Source: Erythrobacter sp. (lineage in GTDB: Bacteria > Pseudomonadota > Alphaproteobacteria > Sphingomonadales > Sphingomonadaceae). From it: a DNA stretch of 64,000 nt. How positions within the stretch are numbered: position 1 is the stretch's first letter; the number at the start of each line of letters is the position of its first letter. The DNA is taken from positions 1 through 64,000 of the forward strand of contig JAMNXO010000010.1 in assembly GCA_023653115.1 (NCBI GenBank), written 5' to 3'. Below the pieces are notes generated by a model that made no database searches, was not told the DNA's origin, and saw only the letters and a program-made list of their open reading frames with translations. The position numbers were made by a program, and so were the translations under genes. Of the stretch, positions 63,444 through 64,000 are shown piece after piece.

Positions 63444-63786
63444 TGCTCGCCCCGCATTCGCCCAAAGCCCCGATTACCCCTCTCAAGAGGACAGGACAAT
63501 CCCGCTTCCCGAAGATCCCGCGACCAATGGCCAGCCCGCCAGCCCGCAAACGCTGGCGCTGGCCGCGCTTGGCTGGGTTCTGGAGAGCGAGGAGCGCGCC
63601 GCGCGCTTTCTCGATCTGACCGGGCTTGATCCCGAAACTCTGCGCGCCGGACTGGGTGATCCGATGATCCTGGCCGCGCCGCTCGAATTCCTCACCAATT
63701 ACGAACCCGACCTGATCCGCGCGGCCGAGGCGCTCGCCGTCACGCCCGAGGAACTGGTTGCCGCCAAGGATCTTTTGCAATCATGA
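63412..63786 (+). CDS. DUF3572 family protein
   Basis: The C-terminal part is DUF3572-like: LALAALGWVLESEERAARFL, TGLDPETLRAGLGDP, LEFLTNYEPDLIRAAEALAV, PEELVAAKDLL. Function unknown. No in-frame ATG or GTG precedes the conserved part; the nearest candidates are TTG codons at 63403 and 63412, both inside the divK coding region on the other strand, and an ATT further on. The start is therefore unresolved. The stop overlaps the start of the HAD gene by 4 nt (ATGA), so the two are coupled. Confidence 0.72.
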   Translation: MSSTTIIRFVTARPAFAQSPDYPSQEDRTIPLPEDPATNGQPASPQTLALAALGWVLESEERAARFLDLTGLDPETLRAGLGDPMILAAPLEFLTNYEPDLIRAAEALAVTPEELVAAKDLLQS

Positions 63787-64000
63787 CCCGCCCCCTGATC
63801 ATCTCCGATTGCGACGAAGTACTGCTGCACATGGTCGCCCCGTTCAAGGACTGGCTGGAGGCGAGCCAAGGCGTGAGCTTCCACCTCGAAGGCCACAATT
63901 TTGCCGAGGCGCTGCGCTGGCAGGAAAGCGGAGAGCTGCTCGCTCCTGCCGATATCTGGAAGATGCTGGGCAAGTTCTTCGACAACGAAATGGACTCGCA
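63783..64000 (+). CDS. HAD-family hydrolase, 3'-truncated by window
   Basis: The first 72 residues are visible. They start MTRPLIISDCDEVLLHMVAP, matching the N-terminal D-x-D catalytic motif of the haloacid dehalogenase superfamily (DCD). The remaining sequence is beyond the window, so the substrate class cannot be judged. It overlaps the DUF3572 gene by 4 nt. Confidence 0.7.
   Translation, partial: MTRPLIISDCDEVLLHMVAPFKDWLEASQGVSFHLEGHNFAEALRWQESGELLAPADIWKMLGKFFDNEMDS

Overview
The window is 64 kb of GC-rich, tightly packed bacterial chromosome. It looks like an alphaproteobacterium of the order Sphingomonadales, probably the Erythrobacteraceae (inference). Supporting signs are MipZ instead of MinCD, DivK, a CtrA-type box, a perfect parS site, a serine palmitoyltransferase with its own acyl carrier protein (sphingolipid synthesis), a TonB operon with two ExbD proteins, a DUF3572 protein, and fused MrpA-MrpB. 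I see no rRNA, CRISPR array or intact insertion sequence. There is one tRNA, Gly (TCC).

Layout. Positions 1-4.2 kb hold the 3' part of an Mrp Na+/H+ antiporter operon (fused mrpAB, then mrpC-G), with every junction a 4-nt overlap. A TIR-transmembrane-TPR protein follows after 9 nt. From 6.3 to 11.7 kb there is an unusual group: a small lipoprotein, a secreted Sel1-repeat plus trypsin protein, a SLOG-like plus multi-transmembrane protein, and a secreted protein with a metzincin-type zinc motif. From 11.7 to 18.1 kb come tRNA-Gly, panC, mipZ with a J-domain gene, phosphomannomutase, an Lhr-type helicase and parS. From 18.2 to 20.8 kb runs the tonB-exbB-exbD-exbD operon on the minus strand. From 21 to 29 kb are homoserine dehydrogenase, class II fructose-bisphosphatase, a pair of acyl-CoA dehydrogenases and a DUF1295 membrane protein.

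From 29 to 38 kb there is an AT-rich island with a perfect 12-bp inverted repeat, a PilZ protein, prs, three AraC-type regulators, hisN, a kinase-like protein with an uncharacterised partner, and rpmI-rplT. From 38 to 47.5 kb come pheST, prfC, and a glnK-amtB nitrogen operon behind a perfect sigma-54 promoter. From 47.7 to 51.2 kb is a minus-strand cluster (GMC oxidoreductase, sterol desaturase-like, a small membrane protein, a DUF442 phosphatase-like protein). From 51.4 to 58.4 kb are a double cold-shock protein, argD-argF-hslO, queC and an MFS transporter. From 58.6 to 64 kb are an OmpA protein with 27 consecutive prolines, a remnant of a phage or gene-transfer-agent packaging module (terS-like gene plus a 58-residue terL stub), spt-acp, an orphan PycTM-like membrane protein, divK, and a partial HAD-family gene.

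Most of the window is housekeeping. The best candidates for unusual biology are the SLOG-transmembrane protein with its secreted peptidase neighbours, the TIR-TPR protein next to the Mrp operon, the orphan PycTM-like effector, the broken terminase locus, and the parS site 4.4 kb from the end of mipZ. Family assignments were made by eye from motifs, without database searches.
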